Source of the DNA: Phyllobacteriaceae bacterium
Lineage (GTDB): Bacteria; Pseudomonadota; Alphaproteobacteria; Rhizobiales; Devosiaceae
Length of the DNA: 42,477 bases
Assembly (NCBI GenBank): GCA_012799265.1
Contig: JAAZLP010000238.1
Coordinates: 1-42,477 of the forward strand
Direction: 5' to 3'
The notes beneath the pieces were generated by a model that saw only the letters and a list, made by a program, of their open reading frames with translations, ran no database searches and had not been told where the DNA came from. Numbering within the stretch: position 1 is the first letter of the stretch; every line of letters starts with the position of its first letter. The position numbers and the translations under genes are program-made. Shown piece after piece: positions 8,755 through 16,657 of this stretch.

Positions 8755-8774
8755 GCCGTCCTCGCTATGCGGGA

Positions 8775-9167
8775 CTATTCGATAGCAAGATGCCAGACGC
8801 CACCCACACCGTCACCGGAGATGTCGCCGGGAGCCAGGTCATCGACCCAATAATAGAGAGGCCAGCCCTTATAGGCCCACATCTTGGTGCCATCGGTGCG
8901 CTCCACCACGGTAAAATCGCCTTCGTCAGCGGCGGTCTCTTCTGCGAAAAGCGGCGGCCACTTGGCGGCGCAATCATCATAGCAATTGCTGACGCCTGGC
9001 TCGTCCTTGTCAAAGATGTAGAGCGTCATGCCATTGGCATCGGTCAGCACCATCTTGCCGCCGATGTCAGTGGATTTGACCGCCCCGTCCAGGTAGTCGG
9101 CGGCGAAGGCGGAAGAGGCAGTAAGGGCGAGCGCGGCAGCGCCCAGGATCAGAGAACGAATGTGCAT
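8775..9167 (-). CDS. Secreted COG4315-type protein (YxFxxD repeats)
   Basis: This is a 130-residue exported protein. The start at 9167 is chosen because GAGGAGA lies just upstream and a clear signal peptide follows (cleavage near SSAFA, residues 18-22). The longer ORF to 9254 would bury the signal. Two copies of the Yx(F/W/Y)xxD signature are visible, Y50-IFDKD and Y105-YWVDD, plus a cysteine pair at C62/C66 (NCYDDC). The family is common beside ECF sigma factors and has no firm biochemical role; electron transfer or cell-surface adhesion have been suggested. It is the first gene of the sigma operon. Confidence 0.85.
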   Translation of the reverse strand: MHIRSLILGAAALALTASSAFAADYLDGAVKSTDIGGKMVLTDANGMTLYIFDKDEPGVSNCYDDCAAKWPPLFAEETAADEGDFTVVERTDGTKMWAYKGWPLYYWVDDLAPGDISGDGVGGVWHLAIE

Positions 9168-9249
9168 GGGGTTTCTCCTCGTTCGGCCCCGGCAATTCGA
9201 GGCCATAATGAGAGAACACCGCAGAGCGGTCGTTAATCCCCGCCCCAAC

Positions 9250-9302
9250 AACAATTGTTTGCCAGGACCAACTTGATCGAGAATTTTCTGGTTGGTGCAA
9301 CA
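9250..9302. promoter_or_regulatory. Palindrome and GTTGGT motifs between sigma operon and dctP
   Basis: The 248-bp divergent intergenic region contains AACAATTGTT (9250-9259, perfect palindrome). It also contains ACCAAC and, 18-19 bases later, its inverted copy in TGGTTGGTGCAACA (9289-9302). A near copy of the last motif, TGGTTGGTCAACA, lies upstream of the transporter membrane genes at 13659. These are candidate regulator sites; no consensus is claimed. Confidence 0.4.
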
Positions 9303-9415
9303 ACATGCTGGACAGCAATCAAGCGGATTGCTTTGTTAGCGATGACTGGTGCGCATGACCCTGGGAGAGGGGCGCAGCAGATGCGGCGCATGGCGCCATA
9401 AGGGAGAAGAGATTT

Positions 9416-10516
9416 ATGAAAAGACGTGAGTTCTTCAAGTCGGCGACTGCTGCCACGGTCGGCGTTGCTGCTGCTGGAGCGCTGGCCGCACCGGCGATTG
9501 CCCAGGGCAATATCACCTGGCGCATGGTGACGACCTGGCCGAAGAATTTTCCGGGCATGGGCACTGGCGCACAGAAGTTCGCCGACCGTGTTGGCCGGGC
9601 GACCGGTGGCCGTCTGACCATTCAGGTCTATGCGGCCGGCGAACTGGTGCCGGGCCTGCAGGCGCTGGACGCCGTGATCGATGGCTCGGCAGAAATGAGC
9701 CATGGCACGCCCTATTACTGGCAGAACAAGAGCCAGGGCCTGAGCTTCTTCACCGGCGTGCCGTTTGGCATGACCAGCCGCGAGCTCACCGCATGGGTCC
9801 GCTATCTCGGCGGCCAGGAATTGTGGGACGAAATCTACGATCAGTTCGGCCTCAAGGGTTTCCTGTCGGGTGACACGGGCACCCAGGCCGGTGGCTGGTT
9901 CCGCAATGAGCTGACCGGGGTTTCCGACCTTCAGGGTCTGCGCTTCCGCACCCCGGGCCTGGGTGGCCAGGTTTGGGCCAAGCTCGGCGCTTCGGTGACC
10001 AACCTTGCCGCCGGCGAAATTTTCGCTGCGCTACAGTCGGGCACGCTCGATGCGGCCGAATTCGTGGGGCCGTTCCAGGATCTGGCGCTGGGCTTCCACC
10101 AGATCGCCAAGAACTACTACTTCCCGAGCTTCGTGGAGCCGGGGCTGGCTACCGAGATCGTGGTCGACAAGGCCAAGTTCCAAGAGCTGCCAGAGGATCT
10201 GCAGGAAATCATCACGGTCTTCTCGCAGGCAGGCTATGACGACATGGCTTCGGACATGTATGCGAACGACCCCCGTGCCCTGCGGGCACTGGTCGATGAG
10301 CACGGCGTGCAGGTCAAGCGTTTCCCCGAGGAAATCATTGAAGCCGGCGCCAAGGCATCGATGGAACTGATCAGCGAGATCCGTGACGGCGGTGATGAAA
10401 TGACCAAGCGCGTGGCGGAAAGCTTCGTGTCGGCATTCAACCTGCTGCGCGAGCGCACGGAAGGCACTGACATGCCGTTCCTGGCCGCCCGCGAGAAGTA
10501 CATCACCTTCTCCTAA
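9416..10516 (+). CDS. dctP: TRAP transporter substrate-binding protein, TakP-like
   Basis: This is a 366-residue periplasmic binding protein of the DctP/TakP family. It has a twin-arginine-type signal (KRREFFKSA) with cleavage near APAIAQ (about residue 30), so Tat export is likely. An excellent AGGGAGAAGAG precedes the ATG. The segments WRMVTTWPKNFPG, GLRFRTPGLGGQVW and EFVGPFQDLALG resemble TakP, which binds 2-oxo acids such as pyruvate; the Arg of RFRTPG would hold the carboxylate. The membrane subunits lie beyond the next gene on the other strand, so expression must be coordinated from separate promoters. A strong terminator follows. Confidence 0.92.
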   Translation: MKRREFFKSATAATVGVAAAGALAAPAIAQGNITWRMVTTWPKNFPGMGTGAQKFADRVGRATGGRLTIQVYAAGELVPGLQALDAVIDGSAEMSHGTPYYWQNKSQGLSFFTGVPFGMTSRELTAWVRYLGGQELWDEIYDQFGLKGFLSGDTGTQAGGWFRNELTGVSDLQGLRFRTPGLGGQVWAKLGASVTNLAAGEIFAALQSGTLDAAEFVGPFQDLALGFHQIAKNYYFPSFVEPGLATEIVVDKAKFQELPEDLQEIITVFSQAGYDDMASDMYANDPRALRALVDEHGVQVKRFPEEIIEAGAKASMELISEIRDGGDEMTKRVAESFVSAFNLLRERTEGTDMPFLAAREKYITFS

Positions 10517-10532
10517 GCGTAATCCAACGCGT

Positions 10533-10563
10533 CACACCGGGGCCCATGGCTCCGGTGTGTTTT
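10533..10563 (+). terminator. Intrinsic terminator after dctP
   Basis: CACACCGG pairs with CCGGTGTG around an inner GCC/GGC stem, followed by TTTT. It lies 17 bases after the dctP stop and separates it from the GGDEF gene. Confidence 0.85.
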
Positions 10564-10675
10564 CTGCGCGCTACACGCCGCCAAGGTTTGGGCGCCGTAA
10601 ACCTTCCATATCAACCGAAAATTCAAGCTAACTTCGTACCAAGACGCTTGGTAAGGCGTGTTGGAGTTAGCTGCC

Positions 10676-11578
10676 ATGATCGGTTCCGAAGATATTCCGG
10701 CAGAGATTCTCAACGCGCTCCTGTCCAGCATGTTCGAGATTTCGCCTATCGCCATGTCGATCACCTCGAGCAATGGCAAGGATTCCCGCTATCTCCGAGT
10801 GAACCAGGCTCATCTTCAGCTTGTGGGGCGAGAGTGGTCCGAACTACAGGGCGTCAGGGTTGCCCAAACCGTCGTGCGCGAGGACGAGGCGCGCGCCCGC
10901 AGACACAGGCGGCTCGCCGAAGAGGGCGGCTATGTGGGCGAATATGTCGAAATCAAGCACGCTGATGGGCGGATGGTGCCCACGCTGATCTCGGCCCAGC
11001 GCAGCATTATCAATGATGTGCAATATGACGTCGAAATCATCGTCGACATCTCCACCCGGATCGACGAGCAGCGGGCGCATGAGGAGCGCCTGGCACAGCT
11101 TGCGCGGACCGACGTTGTCACGGACCTGCAGAACCGCCTGGCATTCGAGGAGCGTCTGGCCGAGCTGACCGAGAGCCGCGAGGACGGGCGGCAACCAACG
11201 CTGGCACTGCTTGATCTCGACGGGTTCAAGAAAATCAATGACGAGCATGGGCACGATGCGGGCGACGCCGTGCTGCATATGGTGGCGCAACGGATTGCGC
11301 AGACGTTGCGGGAGGGCGATTTCGTTTCCCGCATCGGTGGGGACGAATTTGCCATTCTCTATAACCCGTCGTCCGGCAGTGTTCCCGCGTCGCGGTTTGA
11401 CGCGATTGCACAGGCGGTGAGGGAGCCCATGGAGATCGATGGGAAACTGATAGCGGTTGGTGTGTCGATCGGTTCGGCGCAACTTGCGCCTGGCGAAAAT
11501 GCGGCTGACCTGTTCCGGCGCGCGGACGGCCAGATGTATGACGCCAAGAAGCGGCAGAGCGCAGGCGCTCGGCGCTAA
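10676..11578 (+). CDS. PAS-GGDEF diguanylate cyclase
   Basis: This is a 300-residue soluble protein. The ATG at 10676 is preferred because GGAG lies 9 bases before it; the ORF track starts six codons earlier at GTG. An N-terminal PAS domain (about residues 15-130, containing the typical EIKHADGRMVPTLISA strand region) is followed by a GGDEF domain (about 135-295). The active-site motif RIGGDEFAI is intact, and RxxD (REGD) sits five residues before it, the canonical inhibitory site. It is therefore expected to make cyclic di-GMP and to be product-inhibited. It lies between the binding-protein gene and the membrane genes of one TRAP transporter, so a sensory link is possible but unproven. Confidence 0.93.
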   Translation: MIGSEDIPAEILNALLSSMFEISPIAMSITSSNGKDSRYLRVNQAHLQLVGREWSELQGVRVAQTVVREDEARARRHRRLAEEGGYVGEYVEIKHADGRMVPTLISAQRSIINDVQYDVEIIVDISTRIDEQRAHEERLAQLARTDVVTDLQNRLAFEERLAELTESREDGRQPTLALLDLDGFKKINDEHGHDAGDAVLHMVAQRIAQTLREGDFVSRIGGDEFAILYNPSSGSVPASRFDAIAQAVREPMEIDGKLIAVGVSIGSAQLAPGENAADLFRRADGQMYDAKKRQSAGARR

Positions 11579-11606
11579 TTGCCTAGTGCGATCAGTCAGA
11601 ATGGTT

Positions 11607-11627
11607 GCGCCGCCCATGGGGCGGCGC
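11607..11627. terminator. GC-rich hairpin between convergent genes
   Basis: GCGCCGCCC and GGGCGGCGC form a perfect 9-bp stem with an ATG loop, between the GGDEF gene and the convergent dctM. Neither side has a T-run, so it may be only a weak bidirectional terminator or an mRNA-stabilising end. Confidence 0.45.
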
Positions 11628-11637
11628 GAAGTCACGT

Positions 11638-13029
11638 TCAGTTATAAAGCATCCTGGGCAGCCAGGTGATCAGGTCAGGGAACATGAACAGGGTTACCAG
11701 TGCCGAGATCTGCAGGAGCACGAAGGGTATGACGCCCTTGTAGATCATGCCGGTGGTTATGCTCGAAGGGGCCACACCGCGCAGGTAGAACAGGGCGAAG
11801 CCAAAGGGCGGGGTAAGGAAGCTGGTTTGCAGGCTCACGCCCACCATGACGCCAAGCCAGATCGGATCGACACCGAGAGCCAGAAGCACCGGTGCGGTGA
11901 TCGGGATCACGATGAAGATAATCTCGAACGTGTCGAGGATGAAGCCCAACAGGAACATCACCAGCATGACGATGACGATGGCCCCCACCGTGCCGCCCGG
12001 CATGGATGAGAGGAATTCATGTACCAGCGCGTCACCACCCATCATGCGGAACACGACGGAGAATACTGCCGCACCGAACAGAATGATGAAAACCATTGAG
12101 GTGATGGTGGCAGCAGAGATCACGACCTGCTTGAGGATCGTGAAATTGAGCTTGCCGCGCATCAACGCCAGGATCAGGGCGCCAACAGAACCCACAGAGG
12201 CCGCCTCGGTCGGGGTGGCGATACCGCCCAGGATCGACCCGAGCACGGCCACGATCAGCAGCAGCGGTGGCACGAGGGCGACAATGACTTCGCGCCACAG
12301 GGTCTTTCTCTCTTCCTCTGGCACCGGCGTGGCGGGCGCTGATTTCGGATCGAGCCAGGCCTTGATGATGACGTAGATGGCGTAGAGGACGACGAGCAAC
12401 AGGCCAGGAATAAGGGCGCCGGCAAAGAGCGAGCCGACCGACACGGGTTCAGGTGCAAAATTGCCCTTCTCCATCTGCACTTGGGCATTGATGCCCGAGA
12501 GCATGTCGCCCATGAAGATGAGTACTGTCGAGGGCGGGATGATCTGCCCCAGAGTGCCGGAGGCGCAGATGACGCCGGTGGCCAGCTTTGGGTCGTATCC
12601 TGCGCGCATCATGGCGGGCAGCGAGATCAGGCCCATGGTGACGACCGTTGCGCCAACGACACCGGTGGAGGCGGCCAGCAGGGCGCCCACAACGATCACG
12701 GACAGGGCGAGGCCGCCGCGCAGATTGCCAAACAGCTTGCCCATGGTGAGCAGCAGTTGCTCGGCAATGCCGCTTCGCTCGAGCATCACGCCCATGAAGA
12801 CGAAGAGCGGCACGGCGACCAGCACTTCATTGGTCATGAGGCCGATATAGCGACCGGCCAGGGAGCCATAGTTGGACGGGTCATAGACGCCGAGCCACCA
12901 GCCGACGAGGCCGAAAATGATTGCGGTGCCGGCCAGGGAGAATGCGACCGGGAAGCCGAGCATGAGGACGCCGATGACGCCCACGAACATGAGGGCGGCG
13001 AGGATCTCGCCGATAAGGACGGGATCCAT
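11638..13029 (-). CDS. dctM: TRAP transporter large permease subunit
   Basis: This is a 463-residue inner-membrane protein with about 12-13 hydrophobic helices, the catalytic permease of a tripartite ATP-independent periplasmic transporter that imports with sodium. Family motifs include FPVAFSLAG, ATVVTMGLISLPAMMRAGYDP, the ASGTLGQIIPPSTVLI re-entrant region and SLQTSFLTPPFGFALFYLRG. A hydrophilic loop (about residues 200-245) divides the two halves. Its start overlaps the stop of dctQ in TGATG, so the two are translationally coupled. With TakP-like DctP it probably imports an organic acid. Confidence 0.95.
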   Translation of the reverse strand: MDPVLIGEILAALMFVGVIGVLMLGFPVAFSLAGTAIIFGLVGWWLGVYDPSNYGSLAGRYIGLMTNEVLVAVPLFVFMGVMLERSGIAEQLLLTMGKLFGNLRGGLALSVIVVGALLAASTGVVGATVVTMGLISLPAMMRAGYDPKLATGVICASGTLGQIIPPSTVLIFMGDMLSGINAQVQMEKGNFAPEPVSVGSLFAGALIPGLLLVVLYAIYVIIKAWLDPKSAPATPVPEEERKTLWREVIVALVPPLLLIVAVLGSILGGIATPTEAASVGSVGALILALMRGKLNFTILKQVVISAATITSMVFIILFGAAVFSVVFRMMGGDALVHEFLSSMPGGTVGAIVIVMLVMFLLGFILDTFEIIFIVIPITAPVLLALGVDPIWLGVMVGVSLQTSFLTPPFGFALFYLRGVAPSSITTGMIYKGVIPFVLLQISALVTLFMFPDLITWLPRMLYN

Positions 13030-13592
13030 CAGTGCGCTTCTCCTGCGTCTTCAATGTTGTAGCGAAGTTTGGTGGGCAGCAGGTCTTCGCGGTTGGCCAG
13101 CACGAGGATCGAGCGGGCTGCCATGGCAATGCCCTGCAGGGCCACCAGCACTGCAAAGCCGATGATGAAGCTCTTGAGCACGAAGAGGCCGGGCATGCCG
13201 CCGATATTGGACGAGCCTTCGTAATAGCTCCACGAACGGGCTACGGCCGGATAGCAATATTGCACGACCACATACATGAAGGGCAGCAGGAAGACGATGA
13301 CGCCGAAAAGGTCAGCAATTGCCTTCCGCCGCAGGGAGGCTGGCCGGTAGAAAATGTCGACGCGGACATGGTCGTCGCGCAGCAGGGCAAAGCCGGCCAC
13401 GCCAGTGAACATCGCGCCGGAGAGCCAGACGTAAAGATCCTGCACCCAGAGGGTCGAGGTGTTGAAGAAGTAGCGCTGCACCACGACGGTGAAGCAGACC
13501 AGCACACAGGCCAGTGCCAGCCATGATAGAATTTGGCCCACAAGCCAATTAATAGCGCTGATCCCGCGGATCAGCGCTGCCAGCCCCTGCAT
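13029..13592 (-). CDS. dctQ: TRAP transporter small permease subunit
   Basis: This is a 187-residue membrane protein with four helices, the DctQ type. Helix 1 covers about residues 15-37, helix 2 about 48-68, helix 3 about 88-110 and helix 4 about 135-160. The YFFNTSTLWVQDLYVWLSG segment between helices 1 and 2 is typical. It pairs with DctM and helps to dock the binding protein. It is the promoter-proximal gene of the pair. The 140-bp region upstream holds TGGTTGGTCAACA, a near copy of a motif upstream of dctP. Confidence 0.93.
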   Translation of the reverse strand: MQGLAALIRGISAINWLVGQILSWLALACVLVCFTVVVQRYFFNTSTLWVQDLYVWLSGAMFTGVAGFALLRDDHVRVDIFYRPASLRRKAIADLFGVIVFLLPFMYVVVQYCYPAVARSWSYYEGSSNIGGMPGLFVLKSFIIGFAVLVALQGIAMAARSILVLANREDLLPTKLRYNIEDAGEAH

Positions 13593-13658
13593 AGGCGCCT
13601 CCCTTTTCCCTAAGCGTCTTCCCCGTGACGCTAACGTGTCGATTGAACACCATCCATG

Positions 13659-13671
13659 TGGTTGGTCAACA
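13659..13671 (-). promoter_or_regulatory. Candidate operator upstream of dctQM
   Basis: TGGTTGGTCAACA, within the dctQM promoter region, matches TGGTTGGTGCAACA at 9289-9302 upstream of dctP except for one inserted base. Both contain GTTG and CAAC half-sites. A shared regulator of the split transporter is inferred. Confidence 0.35.
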
Positions 13672-13733
13672 CGTTACTAGAGAAACAGAGGCGGTTTTAG
13701 GCGTCTATTGCGCTCTGGCAACTAGAGCCTGGT

Positions 13734-13973
13734 TCAGGCCTGTGCGCTTGCTTGCTTGAGCTGGTTGTACAGGCCAATTATTTGATTGCGTTCAAATGTT
13801 TGGCCGTCGATGCGGAGCATTGCCCCGCGCAGGCTCACAGGCGCAGCCTGCTCCATGGCGAAACTGAGGGCCTTGGCGCTCGAACGGAATGGACGGGGGC
13901 CCTGTGCGATGGCGGTAGCGCGGTCGCTACCAAGAAACAGTTCGCCGGGACGGTTCAAAATTGCGGTATTCAT
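13734..13973 (-). CDS. Small conserved hypothetical protein
   Basis: This is a 79-residue soluble protein. The ATG at 13973 (MNTAILNRPG) is preferred; the 48 codons upstream in the open frame look non-coding. The body reads as a mixed fold with RPFRSSAKALSFAME followed by LRGAMLRIDGQTFERNQIIGLY. I recall similar short proteins in Hyphomicrobiales without an assigned role. There is no signal peptide and no membrane segment. It is flanked by dctQ and the cold-shock gene region. About 200 bases up to the next gene hold no further feature that I can see. Confidence 0.6.
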   Translation of the reverse strand: MNTAILNRPGELFLGSDRATAIAQGPRPFRSSAKALSFAMEQAAPVSLRGAMLRIDGQTFERNQIIGLYNQLKQASAQA

Positions 13974-14173
13974 GTATCTTTTCTTCTTTGTTTTGGGCCT
14001 TTGCGGCCGACTTTCAGGCATATCCAAGCCATGCACCAAGCACGCGCTGTTGAAGCGCAGGCTAGAGCTGGAACATGTCAAACGGATGATGGTCTCGTGC
14101 CCAGGGCGAGAACGCATGGGCGCTGCAAATGTTGCAGTTGGCGAGATGTGATGGTCAGCCCAGCGGCTGGGGA

Positions 14174-14431
14174 TCAGCGCCGCGACACGGCAATGCTGAA
14201 CACATTGTTGGCGCTGGCCGTCTCGCCAGACTTTGTCGCCGAACTGGGAGACAAATCCACTTCCTCAACGACGCGTTCATTGCGCTCGTTGGATGACTGG
14301 ACCCGGTAAAGCACCGGCCCCTTTTCGTGGGGCAGGCAGGCGATCACTTCGCACGTTCCAGCCGGACGATTGCTGTGACGCGGCGCAGAGCGCAGTTCGA
14401 CCAGCTGACCGACCTTATAAATATGCGACAT
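14174..14431 (-). CDS. Small conserved hypothetical protein downstream of csp
   Basis: This is an 85-residue protein with an N-terminal beta-rich part (YKVGQLVELRSAPRHSNRPA and EVIACLPHE) that could form a small SH3-like barrel. The polar Ser-rich tail ends in NNVFSIAVSRR. I do not know a function. The gene follows the cold-shock gene on the same strand, 52 bases downstream, with a hairpin between them, so it may be partly co-transcribed. The opening residues align with a type of short protein I have seen beside csp genes in Hyphomicrobiales, which is recollection rather than proof. Confidence 0.7.
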   Translation of the reverse strand: MSHIYKVGQLVELRSAPRHSNRPAGTCEVIACLPHEKGPVLYRVQSSNERNERVVEEVDLSPSSATKSGETASANNVFSIAVSRR

Positions 14432-14447
14432 TGTTCGCCTCTTGTTA

Positions 14448-14478
14448 GCAATGGGGCACTCTGGGGCGCCCCCATTGC
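14448..14478 (-). terminator. Hairpin between csp and the 85-aa gene
   Basis: GCAATGGGG (14448-14456) pairs with CCCCATTGC (14470-14478) around a 13-base loop. No T-run follows on the minus strand, so it may attenuate rather than end transcription. Confidence 0.4.
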
Positions 14479-14483
14479 GTCAA

Positions 14484-14690
14484 CTAAGCGAGCTGGACGT
14501 TGATCGCGGACTCGCGACCGTCACGACCCTGCTCGAGGTCATAGGTAACTTTCTGGCCATCAGCGAGGGCGGAAATGCCAGCACGCTCAAGCGCAGAAAT
14601 ATGGACGAAAGCGTCCTTGCCACCGGCATCCGGACTGATGAAGCCGAAGCCCTTGGTGGTGTTGAAGAATTTTACGGTGCCGTTGATCAT
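14484..14690 (-). CDS. cspA: Cold-shock domain protein, CspA family
   Basis: This is a 68-residue single cold-shock domain protein. The start MINGTVKFFN at 14690 fits the family; the extra 11 codons of the ORF do not. RNA-binding motifs are KGFGFISP (RNP1) and DAFVHIS (RNP2). By family it is an RNA chaperone that melts secondary structure in mRNA. The 294-bp divergent region to the ABC-F gene leaves room for the long 5' leader usual for csp genes. The gene letter is nominal because several csp paralogues are normal in these bacteria. Confidence 0.93.
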   Translation of the reverse strand: MINGTVKFFNTTKGFGFISPDAGGKDAFVHISALERAGISALADGQKVTYDLEQGRDGRESAINVQLA

Positions 14691-14984
14691 GGTGATCTCT
14701 TTGTGTGGCTCGAAGCGAAGCAAACGAGCAATTACCTCCGTGCAATGCGCAACGGCGGCCTAAAAACGTTTGCAGATCGAAGGAAAGCCAAACAACTGGC
14801 GACGCCAGAAGGGTGAGTTCGCCAACAGGGGCAGAAACGTAATGTGCATAACATCGGCTTCAATTGCGTCCTTGTCAAGGCAAGGGCCTGTTTGCCGCAC
14901 TTGCGTCGTCACCTCATGGATGCTTTAGCAGCGCTTTTCGTCTTGTCGGTGCCTCAGGGTGCCGCCCCAAATATCAGGCCCTCC

Positions 14985-16607
14985 ATGATCCGGCTCGAAA
15001 GCATCGGTAAGCAAAACGGCAAACAGATCGTATTTATCGAGGCGTCGGCGTCGCTTCAGAAGGGCGAAAAGATCGGTCTGGTGGGGCCAAACGGCGCTGG
15101 CAAGACCACGCTGTTCCGTATGATCACGGGCGAGGAAGCGCCAGATGAGGGGCAGGTCTCGGTCGATCGCGGCGTTACCATCGGCTATTTCAGCCAGGAT
15201 GTCGGCGATATGGACGGCCGCCCGGTTGTTGCTGAAGTGATGAATGGCGCGGGGCCAGTGAGCGAGCTCATGGCAGAGATGGCAGAACTCGAAGCCGCCA
15301 TGGCAGACCCCAACAAAGCCGATGAGATGGACGCCATCATCGAGCGCTATGGCGATGTGCAGGGGCGTTTCCAGGAACTGGACGGCTATTCGCTGGACGG
15401 ACGGGCGCGCGAAGTGCTGGCAGGGCTCGGCTTTTCGCAAGAGATGATGGATGGCGATGTCGGCGCGCTGTCGGGTGGTTGGAAAATGCGCGTGGCGTTG
15501 GCCCGCATTCTCCTGATGCGGCCCGATGTGCTGCTGCTCGACGAACCGAGTAACCATCTTGATCTCGAAAGCCTCATCTGGCTCGAGCAGTTCCTCAAGG
15601 ACTATTCGGGCGCGCTGCTGATGACCTCGCACGACCGCGAGTTCATGAACCGCATTGTCAACAAGATCCTCGAAATTGATGCCGGCACGCTCACGAGCTA
15701 CACCGGCGACTACAATTTCTACCAAAGCCAGCGCGAGATTGCCGACCGCAACCAGCAGGCGCAGTTTGAGCGTCAGCAGGCCATGCTGGCCAAGGAAATC
15801 GCCTTCATCGAGCGGTTCAAGGCACGCGCCAGTCACGCCGCTCAGGTGCAGAGCCGCGTCAAAAAGCTGGACAAGATCGACCGCGTCGAACCGCCGAAGC
15901 GCCGTCAGGTGGTGGCTTTTGAATTCCGTCCCGCCCCGCGCTCTGGCGAAGACATCGTGCTCGTCAAAGGCGTGCACAAAGCCTATGGCAGCAAGACCAT
16001 TTATTCAGGGCTCGACTTCCATGTGCGCCGCCGCGAGCGTTGGTGCATTCTGGGCGTCAATGGTGCGGGCAAGTCGACACTGCTGAAGCTCGTGGCCGGC
16101 GCGAGTCAGCCGGATGCGGGCACGGTGGCGCGCGGCCCGAGCGTCAAGCTGGGCTATTTCGCGCAGCACGCCATGGATGTCATCGACGGCGACAGCACGA
16201 TTTTCCAGACGCTGGAGTCATCCTTCCCACAGGCGGGACAGGCTCCGCTGCGGGCGCTGGCTGGATGTTTCGGTTTTTCGGGCGACGATATCGAAAAGAA
16301 GTGCCGGGTGCTGTCGGGTGACGAAAAGGCGCGTCTCGCGATGGCGCTGATCCTCTTTGATCCGCCGAACTTCCTCGTGCTCGACGAACCGACCAACCAT
16401 CTCGATATCCAGACCAAGCAGATGCTGATCGAAGCGCTGTCGAATTTCGAAGGCACGATGCTCTTCGTCAGCCACGACCGTCACTTCCTCGCTGCGCTCT
16501 CCAACCGCGTGCTGGAACTGACGCCAGAGGGCGTGCATGCCTATCCCGGTGGCTATACGGAATATGTGACGGCAACGGGCCAGGAAGCACCGGGCCTGCG
16601 GAGCTAG
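14985..16607 (+). CDS. ABC-F family ATPase (ribosome-associated type)
   Basis: This is a 540-residue protein with two ABC ATPase domains and no membrane segment. The start at 14985 (MIRLESIGKQ) fits the family; 47 codons upstream are open but unlike it. Domain 1 has Walker A GPNGAGKTT, signature LSGGW and Walker B LLLDEPSNHLD. Domain 2 has GVNGAGKST, a variant signature LSGDE and FLVLDEPTNHLD. The linker between them is long, charged and helical, as in ABC-F translation factors that act at the ribosomal E site. Which ABC-F subgroup it belongs to cannot be settled here. The variant second signature is worth noting. Confidence 0.9.
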   Translation: MIRLESIGKQNGKQIVFIEASASLQKGEKIGLVGPNGAGKTTLFRMITGEEAPDEGQVSVDRGVTIGYFSQDVGDMDGRPVVAEVMNGAGPVSELMAEMAELEAAMADPNKADEMDAIIERYGDVQGRFQELDGYSLDGRAREVLAGLGFSQEMMDGDVGALSGGWKMRVALARILLMRPDVLLLDEPSNHLDLESLIWLEQFLKDYSGALLMTSHDREFMNRIVNKILEIDAGTLTSYTGDYNFYQSQREIADRNQQAQFERQQAMLAKEIAFIERFKARASHAAQVQSRVKKLDKIDRVEPPKRRQVVAFEFRPAPRSGEDIVLVKGVHKAYGSKTIYSGLDFHVRRRERWCILGVNGAGKSTLLKLVAGASQPDAGTVARGPSVKLGYFAQHAMDVIDGDSTIFQTLESSFPQAGQAPLRALAGCFGFSGDDIEKKCRVLSGDEKARLAMALILFDPPNFLVLDEPTNHLDIQTKQMLIEALSNFEGTMLFVSHDRHFLAALSNRVLELTPEGVHAYPGGYTEYVTATGQEAPGLRS

Positions 16608-16657
16608 AAGCCATTTGACGAAAGTGCTATGGGCTCCCCACTTCAAGGGAGCTTTGC

